Below, one piece after another: positions 1 through 8,879 of a DNA stretch of 32,184 bases (position 1 is its first letter; each line of letters begins with the position of its first letter). Source of the stretch: Chara braunii (Eukaryota; Streptophyta; Charophyceae; Charales; Characeae); NCBI GenBank assembly GCA_003427395.1, contig BFEA01000050.1:1979627-2011810 (forward strand), in the 5' to 3' direction. Below the pieces are notes generated by a model. That model worked only from the letters and a program-made list of their open reading frames with translations. It searched no databases and was not told the origin of the DNA. Both the position numbers and the translations under genes were made by a program.

Positions 1-864
1 TGTGTGTGTGTGTGTGTGTGCGTTGTTTTTTTTTTCGCTTTCTTTGGGCGCGATCTTTTTATTTTGGCAACTTGCGTGTTAAAAAAAACAGCAAAAAAAG
101 ATATACTTATATTGACAAACAAAAGAGTTTGTTATTATTAATGGAGAAAAGATAAATTCGATCTCACACATCTTTGGTTGATCAATCAACCAATCAATCA
201 ATCGACCAACCAATCAAACAATCAGTCAATCAATCAGTCAGTCTGGATTGTGATTGCAATGATTGATTCATTGATTGAGCGGTTTATTCAATGATTGATT
301 AATTGATTGATTGATTGATTGAGAAACGATTCTTTGATTGATTGATTCTTAGGTCGCGGAATGTTTTTTTTTGCGTTATTTTTTTTTTTCACACGCGCGT
401 GTGTGTGTGTATGTGTGAGAGAGAGAGAGAGACAGAGAGAGAGAGAGAGAAAGAGATGGAGACCAGAACACGAAGGGCGGATCTTCTTCGCAGTTTTTAT
501 TTTGTTTTATCTCATTGCCGCGTTTGTTTTTTTGGTCGCTGAAAAGTTTTTTGGCTTTTTTTTTTCTCGCGTTTGTGTGTGTGTGTGCATGTGTGTGGTT
601 GAATTATTCTTTGGTCGCGGAATCAACCAAAGAATCAACCAAAGAATCAACCAAAGAATCAACCAATTAATCAATCAACCAACCAGTCAAACAATCAGTC
701 AATCAATCAGTCAGTCTGGATTGCGATTGCATTGATCGATTGCTTGATTGAGCGGTTTATTGATTGATTGATTGATTGGAGAAAAGATTTATTGATTGAT
801 TGATTCTTTGGTCGCGGAATAGTTTTTGTGCTCAACGTACTAGTTTTTTTTCGTGTGTGTGTGC

Positions 865-914
<50 letters not shown>

Positions 915-950
915 CACAGAGAGAGAGAGAGAAAGAGAGAAGGAGGCTCG
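1..950. repeat. Low-complexity, internally duplicated module (TGATT / TG / GA tracts)
   Basis: The stretch begins with a TG microsatellite (1-20) and holds two related modules, about 170-460 and 620-950. Each runs in the same order: a CAATCAAC-rich stretch, its complement TGATT-rich stretch (so the two can fold back), the tag GGTCGCGGAAT, a T-rich run, a GT microsatellite, then a GA microsatellite. The tag occurs at 352-362, 613-623 and 810-820. GA tracts lie around 419-450 and 879-935. Open frames here only translate the microsatellites. I see no gene. Confidence 0.85.
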
Positions 951-2050
951 ACGGACCCCCTTCCTCCCCTGCAGCACCAAGGGGTCGGCGTTCCGGGAAC
1001 GCCGGACCCCTCGGTGCTGCGGCCCTGCGACGGGACGGGACGGACTCCCTTCCTCCCCCGCACGACCAAGGGGGTCCAGCGTTCCGAGAACGCCGGACCC
1101 CCTGGGCGCTGCGGGATAGGGAGGGGGTCCAGCGAACCCCATGTTGCCCGCAGCGCCCAGGGGGTTTGGCGTTCTCGGAACGCCGGACCCCCTCGATGCT
1201 GCGGGACAAGAAGGGGGTCCGACGAACCCCATGTTGCCCGCTGCGCCCAGGGGGTCCGGCGTTCTCGGAACGTCGGACCCCCTCGGTGCTGCGGCCCAGC
1301 GAGGGGGCGGGACGGACTCCCTTTAGTGCTGCGGCACCAAGGGGGTCTGGAGTTCCGGGAACGCCGGACCCCCTGGGCGCTGCGGGATAGGGAGGGGGTC
1401 CGACGAACCCCATGTTCCCCGCAGCACCAAGGGGGTCCGGCGTTCCGGAAACGCTGGACCCCCTCAGTGCTGCGGCCCAGCGACGAGACGGGACGGACTC
1501 CCTTCCTCCCCCACAGCACCAAGGGGGTCCGGCGTTACGAGAACGCCGGACCCCCTGGGCGCTGCGGGATAGGAAGGGGTCCGGCGAACCCCATGTTGCC
1601 CGCAACGCCCAGGGGTTCTGGCGTTCTCGGAACGCTGGAACCCCTCAGTGCTGTGGGACGGGAAGGGGGTACGGCGAACCCAATGTTGCCCGTTGCGCCC
1701 AGGGGGTCCGGCGTTCCGAGAACGTCGGACCCCCTCGGTGCTTCGGCCCAGCGAGGGGGCGGGACGGACTCCCTTCCGTGCTGCGGCACCAAGGGGGTCC
1801 GGCGAACATCATGTTGCATGCAGCACCAACGAGGGTCCGGGGTTACTGGAACGCCGAAGCCCCTCGGCGTTGCGGGAGAGGGAGGGTGTCCGACGAACTC
1901 CCTCGACGCTGCGGGAAAGGGAGGGTTCAAATGCGCACCCCCGTGTCACCCTATGTGCTGAGGGGGTCTGGCGTTTTGGGAACGCCGGACCCGCACATAG
2001 AATGGTTGTGGGGTCCGACATTCAGGGAACGCCTGACCTCCTATGCGAGG
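951..2050. repeat. GC-rich tandem array of nested inverted repeats
   Basis: About twelve palindromic cores of about 30 bp, of the form GGGGGTCCGGCGTTC-n-GAACGCCGGACCCCC, recur every 80-92 bp. They lie at 981-1010, 1070-1102, 1160-1192, 1250-1282, 1341-1373, 1431-1463, 1523-1555, 1612-1644 and 1702-1734, with degenerate copies near 1831, 1962 and 2010. The linkers are of two types and are inverted repeats too, for example CTGGGCGCTGCGGG facing CCCGCAGCGCCCAG, or GGTGCTGCGG facing its complement at the other linker end. The array decays toward its 3' edge. Few stop codons occur, so long frames exist on both strands, but they only translate the repeat. The array may lie in an intron ending at 2153. 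Confidence 0.9.
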
Positions 2051-2109
2051 CGGTCCGCTAGGGGTCCAACAAACGCCCCTGTCGCAACGAAAGCTTCTTC
2101 ATGTCACTT

Positions 2110-2153
2110 AGTTATGTTCTCTTGTTGTCTTTTTCCTTTTTCACTCCCTTCAG
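2110..2153 (+). promoter_or_regulatory. 3' splice acceptor before the ParB-like/methyltransferase-like gene
   Basis: A long pyrimidine tract (CTTGTTGTCTTTTTCC... to CTCCCTTCAG) ends in CAG at 2151-2153. Coding-quality sequence begins directly after it. The matching donor and first exon are not visible, so the intron would contain at least part of the tandem array. Confidence 0.55.
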
Positions 2154-2930
2154 GAAAATCAGCTTCGGCCTCTAGCACTGCCAGTCGTGCGTACGGGAGG
2201 TCTAAGCTCTACAACGACAAACCCTGGGCTCTTGATTGGGTCGGTGACCTTCATACATCGGGTTGTGGAGTCGTTGTCTTCTTGAGCGACGACAACAACA
2301 AGAGTTGGTACTCCTGCGGAGGGGTGGAGAAATTGGAAGCGGGGAGGATTAACTACGACGACAGGAAGTTTAGGACCTTCTTCCTTATGTCTGTCTATGA
2401 CAGAGAGGGGAAAAATTAGGTCAAGGAAGACAAGAAGGTGTCTCTTGACCTTCAACTCTTCCAGGGATACGGGGTAAAGGCTTTCTCGATGATAGTGTTT
2501 GACGTGCGCGGGAACGGAACGGAGTTTCAAATGCTAGATCCAGAAAAGTTCCTCTCTAAAACCAATGGCTACCGCGTGACTGGGTCCCTGCCCGTCGTCG
2601 ACAGCGCTATCATGCTCAGCAGGCCTTTCGTCCAGTTCAACAGCCCGGCGGAGCAGCTGGCGACTGCCGTTATGCGATACAGGGAACAGTTTGCGAGGTT
2701 GCCTGCTGCCCAGCATGTTGACCGTGTTTTCGTGCCGATTGACGCGGGCCCCAAACGGCGCCAGGATCAGTCGGGCAGAGCGGGTGCAAAGAGGAAGCAG
2801 TTGGCGACTGCGCCGTCTTCGTCGGCTGCGGTTGTCCAGGCTCTTCCCGCTCCGGTTCCGCCCTCGGATCGGCAAGGTCGTGATGCGGCCGAGCAGTCCT
2901 GCGAGGCCACAGACTACGACGACGGAGCTC
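2154..2930 (+). pseudogene. N-terminal domain segment, family not recognised
   Basis: This first exon-like block reads SASSTASRAYGRSK, then PWALDWVGDLHTSG, and after the TAG at 2417 continues in the same frame with VSLDLQLFQGYGVKAFSM and LDPEKFLSKTNGYR. The regular alternation of hydrophobic and charged residues and the repeated PxVxF/FDV pattern suggest a folded domain of about 190 residues. A basic stretch (KRRQDQSGRAGAKRKQ) and a Pro/Ser-rich linker follow. No catalytic motif is evident. The frame is lost between 2930 and 2950; the next frame then gives a very acidic linker (EDECEGQEEEGGGEEGDDGE) before a second stop at 3124. Confidence 0.5.
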
Positions 2931-3126
2931 TGCGCCGCCTGGCTAATCCCCAACATCGTCCCCGGGGAGGTACAGGTGCGAGGACGAATGCGAGGGCCAA
3001 GAGGAGGAGGGCGGTGGTGAGGAGGGGGACGATGGTGAGGAAGGAGATGCTGACGGTGAGGACAATGAGATGGACAATGAGAGAGACATTGGTGGTGAGG
3101 GACTTGACGACACTCGCTCCTCCTAA

Positions 3127-4548
3127 TGTAAGCGCCCTCGCGACGACAACGATTCGCGGGCGTGCCGTGGGGTTGATGCCTACGGCGGCGCTGACGTGGA
3201 TGGTGCTGGTGACCAGCCTGGGACCTCCCGTGGGGTGTCGCAGTCGCATAACCAGGCAAGGGATGGAAGAGACAAAAATGCCTCACGGGAAAAGAGGAAG
3301 AGGGGAGAAGCGTCAACCTCTCCTGCGAGTCAAACGAAACAGGCGAGGGCTGACGCCGTCAACGAGGCTCGCGGAGCGTTGACTGCATTCCAGGAAACGC
3401 GGGCTCCTGGGAAAGGTGGCGGGAGGGGGGCAAGTGGCAGTCGTGACGGCGTTCGTGGCATCGATAGGAAAGGCTTGCAGAGGGCCAGGACACATGAGCT
3501 GTGGGACTCGGGGGATGAGGGCGAGGGGGCGGGGCCTCGCATGCCCGAAGACGTTGACGACCTCGTTCAGCACGCTGCGCCCCTCAACACAACACAAAGT
3601 TTCTTTCTCGAATACGACGAGCAAGGCTTTTCCATGCAAGACGTCCATGTTGTTAACGTCGACGTCACAAGAGTCAAACGCATTCCCCGTGAGCCTATCC
3701 TCTACAACCACTGCTCATTGTCTGAGAACATTGTGAGAGGCATCGAGAATGTCATAGAAAGCTCCATCACTGCTGACCCGGGGACGTGGGATAGACCTGA
3801 GTTTGTTCTTGCGCCAGTTGACCCCAACGACGTCGTCGACGGGCAGGGAAGGCAGATCACGCCAGACGAGTTCTTCCAAAGAGACTCTACAGAGTTCGAT
3901 TGGTACGCAGTCTGTGGTCAGCATACCCTTGAGGCCATAAAACGGTTGGTGGAAAAGGACTCGGCCGTAGTCAAAGTCTATGGCCTCCGCGCGTACTCTA
4001 AAGTGCGAGTCGTCTTTTTCGACAATGACCAAACATGAGGGTACTTCAATGTCTCCGCCTTTGACAACACACGGGAGAATCGCGCCATAATGCTATCATT
4101 CCAAGACGTTGTGTGTGATATGAGGCAGTGGTGGATCGACAACGACAGAATCGAGCCCCCCAAAGCTAAGGTCAACGACAAGGATGCGGACGTTGTGGCG
4201 CACCAGAAAAAGTGACAAAACTTCCTCAGGGCCTGCATGGGGAAGGCGTGCGACAAGGCGTTTGTGAAACAGGCGCTGGACAATGAATACAGTAAAGATT
4301 GGAGTAATAAACTCCGGGGGTACATAAACCTCGCCACGTCCACCGTCGCAGTTTGGCCACTGGTGGAGAGGTTCTTCTCGATGTTCGAGGAGGGTAAGCT
4401 GCCAATCGGCGACGGCAAGATCCCTCTTGACATGCCGGGGAGGATGGAGGGGCGCCTGCCCGTCCCGTACACCGACGAGAGCAAGGGACAAAGGTCGTTG
4501 TACCACTACATATATGCAAGATATGGTCCCAAAGGCTCCACCGTGTCC
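3127..4548 (+). pseudogene. ParB/sulfiredoxin-like segment (broken)
   Basis: After a basic, Gly/Arg-rich linker, the stretch from about 3541 (MPEDVDDLVQHAAPLNTTQS) to 4035 reads like a ParB N-terminal/sulfiredoxin fold. A line about preferred positions (REPILYNHCSLSENIVRG) is followed by a strand (RPEFVLAPVDP) and the loop WYAVCGQHTLEAIKRL. Its GQH, codons 3916-3924, corresponds to the GxHR box of ParB relatives, with Thr in place of Arg. Downstream, TGA at 4036 and 4213 interrupt an otherwise continuous frame (GYFNVSAFDN and QNFLRACMGKACDKAF), and TGA 4549 ends the block. Prokaryotic ParB-like domains of this type bind nucleotides or DNA and often sit beside DNA methyltransferases. The match is by motif and spacing only. 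Confidence 0.4.
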
Positions 4549-4676
4549 TGAAAGGATTTGTGTCCTTCATACTTCAAGAACTTGGGGGACATGAAATGTC
4601 GTGAGCGAGAAGTCGCGCTACTCCTGCTCATGAAGGGGAAAGTGGTGGCAACAAATGTAAAAGTCACACCTCGCGG

Positions 4677-5789
4677 GTGAACACAGAGTGCCTCCTCGAC
4701 ATTATGCCCAAAGAGAGATACATGATTCGCATGTTCAACTATGTCGTGTTCCGCGCCGAGGGAATGGGTGATGAGGAACGGAACGACGACCTCTTCATGT
4801 CGTACAAGGACCTCGAAGAGAGGTATGCACGGAGCGGGCTACGCGCAGCTGAATGGGAGAAGGAACGAGAGAAGCTGCATAGCAACAAAGTGAAGACGGT
4901 CCCTCGACGACTTGGAGGAGTGGAGGAGGCAAGGCAAGGTGCGGGCTTGGGGCCAACAGAAGTGATGTACAAGGAGGCTCCGTTTCACTTCAAGGTGTTT
5001 ATATACACTGTGATCGATAAGCTCGATTTGCTTCGAGCGGAGGTGAAACGAATCGCCTCCAGTGCACGTCATCTTGTCTCGCACAAACTCGGCAGGCAGA
5101 CGACATTGCTTCCGGTATGCATGCGGACAAAGGAAGTATTGGCAGCGCCCGACGACGTCATCGCCTCCGCGCAAAAAATGACATGCAGGGACGCCATCGT
5201 CAACATCTCGGCGACAAATTTCAGCAGTGCATGGACCTCGCAGAACTTCGATGCGTTGTACAAAATGATGGCGAAGTGTTGTGGTCCGAATTGGGTCCTT
5301 TTCTTCTTTGCACCGCAGAAGTCGCAAAGCGATGTCGTGCGTCACTTGTTTCGCTGGGAGGACATCGAACTTATCCCTGGGTCCTGGAAACCTGTGGACA
5401 GGCCATCGAGTGACGTAACAAGGTACGGCAACATCGCTATGACGAGTCGGGACTTGATGGTCATCGAGCTGCGCGCTGAAGGAGGGGATCTGAAAAAAGT
5501 AACTGTCGCGCCCCGACTTCTCAATGATCTCACCGAAGTGCATGTTGTGGAGGATAAGTTCGGGAAGTGTCACGGAAAACATGGTGGCATCGAAGGCGAC
5601 GAAAGTGTTGTGTATTCGATTTGGGAGCGAGAATCTGAAAGTTGCGGAAGTTGTGCAGTTCATTCATCGGAGAGGCGGAAGGTGTCCTTTTACTGGGTAG
5701 GGCGCACGCGAGTCTTGTATGAGAGTTCTTGCATGCAAGTAATAATGTCATTGTCTGCGACGAGTCGGCCAAGGACATTGCATACTTGA
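4677..5789 (+). pseudogene. DNA methyltransferase-like segment, beta-class motif order (broken)
   Basis: From 4677 the frame is open for 370 codons. A charged helical part (about 4800-4960) is followed by a block at 5190-5370: DAIVNISA, then FDALYKMMAKCCGPNWVLFF, then EDIELIPGSWKP. This is the layout of motif IV to the TRD in beta-class amino-methyltransferases, but the expected DPPY/DPPF is not there (DAIVNISA instead). Past 5560 the real frame shifts: codons 5566-5697 read ENMVASKATKVLC, then KVAEVVQFIHRRGGRCPFTG. Codons 5702-5810 give AHASLV, a TGA, then HASNNVIVCDESAKDI. PFTG plus the following strand and acidic D resemble motif I (DPFxGSG...xGxD/E). The last part of the open frame (about 5570-5789) is therefore out of the true frame. 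Confidence 0.35.
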
Positions 5790-7351
5790 CAAAGTTCATC
5801 AACATACTTGTCAAGGAGGAGAGATTTGGGTGCCGGTTCGAGAAGCCGTGTGCCACATACCGCACCAACAGGGATATGTACCACAAGTTGGGACCAAAGA
5901 GATTGAAGGTGTGGGAATACCTGTTCCGTGATACACCGGAGGGACGTCTTGACGGAAGATATATATATAAGAAAGCCAAGGTGACAAAGGCCCTCAAACA
6001 TTATCACGGTGCTCTAACTGGCGCCTTCAAAACATTCGTTGCTCGATGCGAGATCTTGAAGTTTGATCTTCACAAAGATCAACTCACGTTCAAGGACTAT
6101 GCAGACCTCGCTAAATCGGGTGAAGGTTTTAACCCCGTCGACAGCGAGGAAGACTCATCGGACTCCGACCTCAACATTGGAAATGACACCCATGCAACCG
6201 GGTGGCGTGGGCAGTCTGCTGCCATGGAGCACGACGACAAGGAATATGGACCGGGTCGATTAGAGGGATGCTCGAACCCGCCACCCGCGAACAGTGTGTC
6301 CTCGATGGTGGACCGGGTTGCGTGTACGCCTATGGAAGAAGGTGAGGATGATGAGCTTGATATTCCTGCTCAGACAACGAAGCTGGCGCCGGGCGATCCT
6401 ATTCCTCATGACTTTTGTGCGGACCCAGACACTATGTGTTTCTTGGAGGACAAACACACCCCCACTGGGGAGGACAAGTGGGGCCATGATATCATTTGGC
6501 ATGACGACATTTTCCAGCCATGCATCCAAGGTGGGGAGTGGAAGATGGCGGTGAAGTATGTGAAGGGTTGGAGACCGTTTCCCCTCATGGGAAAGGACGG
6601 CTGGTTGAAAACGACGGAGCAAGCAATTTTATACCGCGTGCGGAAAGAGAACCCCGGGGAAAGCGAAAACTCCATCACAACAAAGGCGAAACAATTGTTC
6701 AATGCCTTGCCAGCCACTCAGCAGTTGGAGTACACGCACAAGTTTTACGAGCTGCAGACGAGCCCCTCGCGCGGATCAATCGACTGGAAGGTCGACCGCA
6801 CCCCCGCGGCCGAGAGCATCGAGGTGGACCCCGAAGAAGATGCCGCTCTTGTGTCCGAGGCGGCAGCAGGGATCACTAAGGGTGAACAAAGGGATGATGT
6901 CAGGACCACGTCCGCCTTGAAGCCTCCTTTGCCAGCGGTGGGGAACACGTATGCAGGCAAAGAGCCCATCATAGCAATCTCTGTCGAAACGGGGGATACA
7001 TCACAAGGTGGACATGTGTCACTCGACAAGCCGTCGGATGCGGGCGCCACATACGGGAGTCTCCTCGCGACAGGTGCCGCAATGGGAGGGAGATCAGAGA
7101 TGGAGTCGGAGTCCGCTGTTGGGATGGACGCCACGGGAATGTCGTTGCATCCGCCGTCATGCACTAGCAAAGGTGATGCACACTGTACAACAACACCACA
7201 GGGAGGGGCCACAGGGGATGACGGGGATGGGGGGAATGCAGAGGGGTCTCAACGTTCTCGCAATCTTAAGGACATGACCACGGATGATGAGGATGGGGCA
7301 GAAGGTGGAAAGGGCGTGATCGATCACACACATGTAGAAAATGAGGGGTGA
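5729..7351 (+). CDS. Intact 540-codon C-terminal part of the same gene
   Basis: This is the longest clean open frame of the window. It starts inside the methyltransferase-like region (IVCDESAKDIAYLTKFINIL), continues through RFEKPCATYRTNRDMYHKLG and a Lys-rich helical part, and then gives an acidic linker (SEEDSSDSDLN). A second compact segment follows (FLEDKHTPTGEDKWGHDIIW and WKMAVKYVKGWRPFPLMGKD), with many Trp and His residues and no family I can name. The tail from about 6800 is low-complexity, rich in Gly, Ser, Thr, Asp and Glu. The ATG at 5729 is the first Met of the frame, not a likely true start, because related coding sequence precedes it. Whether this part is still translated from an internal promoter is open. 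The absence of lesions over 1.6 kb contrasts with ten lesions upstream. Confidence 0.5.
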   Translation: MHASNNVIVCDESAKDIAYLTKFINILVKEERFGCRFEKPCATYRTNRDMYHKLGPKRLKVWEYLFRDTPEGRLDGRYIYKKAKVTKALKHYHGALTGAFKTFVARCEILKFDLHKDQLTFKDYADLAKSGEGFNPVDSEEDSSDSDLNIGNDTHATGWRGQSAAMEHDDKEYGPGRLEGCSNPPPANSVSSMVDRVACTPMEEGEDDELDIPAQTTKLAPGDPIPHDFCADPDTMCFLEDKHTPTGEDKWGHDIIWHDDIFQPCIQGGEWKMAVKYVKGWRPFPLMGKDGWLKTTEQAILYRVRKENPGESENSITTKAKQLFNALPATQQLEYTHKFYELQTSPSRGSIDWKVDRTPAAESIEVDPEEDAALVSEAAAGITKGEQRDDVRTTSALKPPLPAVGNTYAGKEPIIAISVETGDTSQGGHVSLDKPSDAGATYGSLLATGAAMGGRSEMESESAVGMDATGMSLHPPSCTSKGDAHCTTTPQGGATGDDGDGGNAEGSQRSRNLKDMTTDDEDGAEGGKGVIDHTHVENEG

Positions 7352-7357
7352 GACAGG

Positions 7358-7416
7358 GCGCTGTTTTCAAATCTTCGCGTGGAAAGAAATGGCGCGCGCT
7401 GTTTTCAAATCTTCGC
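7358..7416. repeat. 21-bp direct repeat pair
   Basis: The 21-bp sequence GCGCTGTTTTCAAATC plus TTCGC occurs at 7358-7378 and 7396-7416, just after the stop codon at 7351. It may be a short duplication or an insertion footprint. Confidence 0.8.
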
Positions 7417-7434
7417 TTAATCCAAAAAACATAT

Positions 7435-8294
7435 TTGTACTTCCATGCGGGCTACTTGTCGTTTTTTTTGAACGGAAAGGCGAGGGTACACACATGGGAT
7501 CTCATTTTCGAATAAAGTCTCATCGCCATTTGCTATAGAGATCGGAATCCGATGTGGATGATCTCAGCTTGGTAGTTTTTCCTTGTGTTCGGAACCCCCT
7601 CTCCCGATAGCGCTCAGTGCGGCGACAATCGCTACACGGAGTGTTGAGTCGGTGAGGCGCTACTGTTGTCCACGGGATGCCAATCAGTTCGTTAAACAAC
7701 AGTAATAAAGAGTATGGGGGAAAGTGGTTATTGATAATGACAAAACCAACACCTACGAACCCTGAACACCTTGTTTGGGGAGGAAAATAATAGGGTCCGC
7801 CGATCTTGGCGATGGCTTCCCGCACGTCCCACTCACATACACGTGTCGTTTCCTCGTTATATGAGAACTGTCGCGGTGAGGATACGGGAAGTCGGTGCCC
7901 AGTCGGTCCATATGGCATAAGAAAAACAGATCACATAAGTTCACTCAACCAGTTATTCCATCAAAGAAATAAACAGTCGCAATGCTACGTTCTCTATTGC
8001 TTTTTATCCATCAGGCGGACCGATCAGAAAACAAATGCGAGTTCGATCCAATCAAGGCAACAATCATCATTCATTGAGTGAGTGGCGAGCATGTATTCAC
8101 ATAATCTCACAAGAATCTCAGCTTAGTTAGCCCAATCGATGCATATATGGGACATATCTCATTTATACGAATCATTAGTTGTCAAGGGACACATAAATAG
8201 AAAAGTGAAACGATCGGGTCACCCAGGTTTACAAGTCCCTTTAATTCAACTATGCTTGTTCTTGCACGATTCGATTGAATTCAACAGGGACGAG
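7435..8294 (-). repeat. Dispersed repeat family A, copy 1 (minus orientation)
   Basis: Read on the minus strand, this segment matches 23161-24075 on the plus strand over nearly its whole length. Examples are CTCGTCCCTGTTGAATTCAA at its start, TATGTGAGTGGGACGT in the middle and CCTTTCCGTTC near the end. By eye the two are roughly three-quarters identical, with small gaps. It carries the open frame at 7520-7918. Type unknown; it may be part of a larger element with the segment at 8880-9030, which is also repeated in matching order. Confidence 0.75.
7520..7918 (-). CDS. Conserved hypothetical ORF in repeat family A (132 codons)
   Basis: The minus-strand frame runs from ATG at 7918 to the stop at 7520-7522. 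It includes CEWDVREAIAKIGG, YYFPPQTRCSGFVGVGFVII and PYSLLLLFNELIGIPW. The second copy (about 23622-23790, plus strand) encodes the same segment in one frame: CEWDV, a stop, EVVAKINGRHEEQRALL, then YFPPEMRCLGFIGAGFVIID and HPYSLFCLLTN. It differs by an in-frame insertion of about nine codons and by conservative changes. That pattern argues that both derive from a real protein. I do not recognise the family. The start is uncertain; the coding sequence may extend upstream in another exon. Confidence 0.4.
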   Translation of the reverse strand: MPYGPTGHRLPVSSPRQFSYNEETTRVCEWDVREAIAKIGGPYYFPPQTRCSGFVGVGFVIINNHFPPYSLLLLFNELIGIPWTTVAPHRLNTPCSDCRRTERYRERGFRTQGKTTKLRSSTSDSDLYSKWR

Positions 8295-8351
8295 GAAGAC
8301 CAGTGAAGCATCAAATCATTTTGGCATCTATTAGGTGGAGAGAAGCAAAGG

Positions 8352-8354
<3 letters not shown>

Positions 8355-8431
<77 letters not shown>
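8355..8431. repeat. (GA)n microsatellite
   Basis: About 38 uninterrupted GA units. The matching place in the second copy of the surrounding repeat (about 23070-23095) is also CT-rich when read in the same orientation. Confidence 0.95.
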
Positions 8432-8434
<3 letters not shown>

Positions 8435-8879
8435 AAAAAAACTTTGATCATACAGACAAGCTTGAGGGGGAACAACCGACTTTTCACCGTGAACTTAGTT
8501 TTTGAGAACCAAAGGAAGACACATCCGAAAATCAAGGCACACCGGCCTTCTGCTCTCTGATAATGGCCCCCCGGCCATGCAACTACTAATACACACACCC
8601 CCTTCTTACTCAGGTACTGATGATCCCGACCACCACGTACCAACCTCCAAGCCACAGCGATCGCCAACCCGCCAACTCAGATTTTGCACCAACTTGCCCA
8701 GATCCTATTGTTCATCGTGGCCACCCGGTGCACAACCTTGCGTACACTACAGTCATTTCGTCAGGACTTTCCAACTCGCTACTTTCACATCCCCTAGCCA
8801 TGACTTCCCTGAACTTGGCAGATGGGTTGAGATAGAGATTTTCGGACGCGCTTGCGGGTTTTATAGTAGTTGCGAAGAC
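8432..8879. other. Unassigned stretch
   Basis: No supported gene. The open frames on both strands are short and lack recognisable motifs. On the minus strand TATAAAAC lies near 8862, upstream of nothing I can call. Confidence 0.5.

Larger units (their letters stand above)
2154..7351 (+). pseudogene. Decayed multidomain gene: ParB-like plus DNA-methyltransferase-like protein
   Basis: One reading thread of about 1,730 codons can be followed through the region. It runs in the 2154 frame to about 2930, shifts near 2930-2950, shifts again near 4670, 5560 and 5697, and then stays open to TGA 7349-7351. In-frame stops lie at 2417 (TAG), 3124 (TAA), 4036, 4213, 4549 and 5720 (all TGA). The order is: an N-terminal domain of unknown family, basic and acidic linkers, a ParB/sulfiredoxin-like segment, a coiled charged segment, a region with beta-class methyltransferase layout, and an acidic C-terminal part. 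I see no start codon or first exon; the coding part follows a splice acceptor. Amino-acid quality on both sides of every break says this was one protein. It could be a host gene family member or cargo of a large transposon. The family name is unknown to me, and the domain calls are inference from motif layout. Confidence 0.6.

Noticed and set aside
707-1961. Several long overlapping open frames on both strands (up to 377 codons)
   Set aside because: They only translate the palindromic tandem array and the GA/TG tracts; every frame gives the same short repeated phrases, and both strands are equally open.
951-2050. Evenly spaced palindromic repeats suggesting a CRISPR array
   Set aside because: The 'spacers' are themselves repeated and palindromic, repeat copies vary, there is no cas gene, and the context is eukaryotic.
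4036-5722. Recoding of TGA (selenocysteine or reassigned Trp) in the broken gene
   Set aside because: TAG and TAA stops and four frameshifts lie in the same reading thread and TGG is used normally, so plain decay is simpler.
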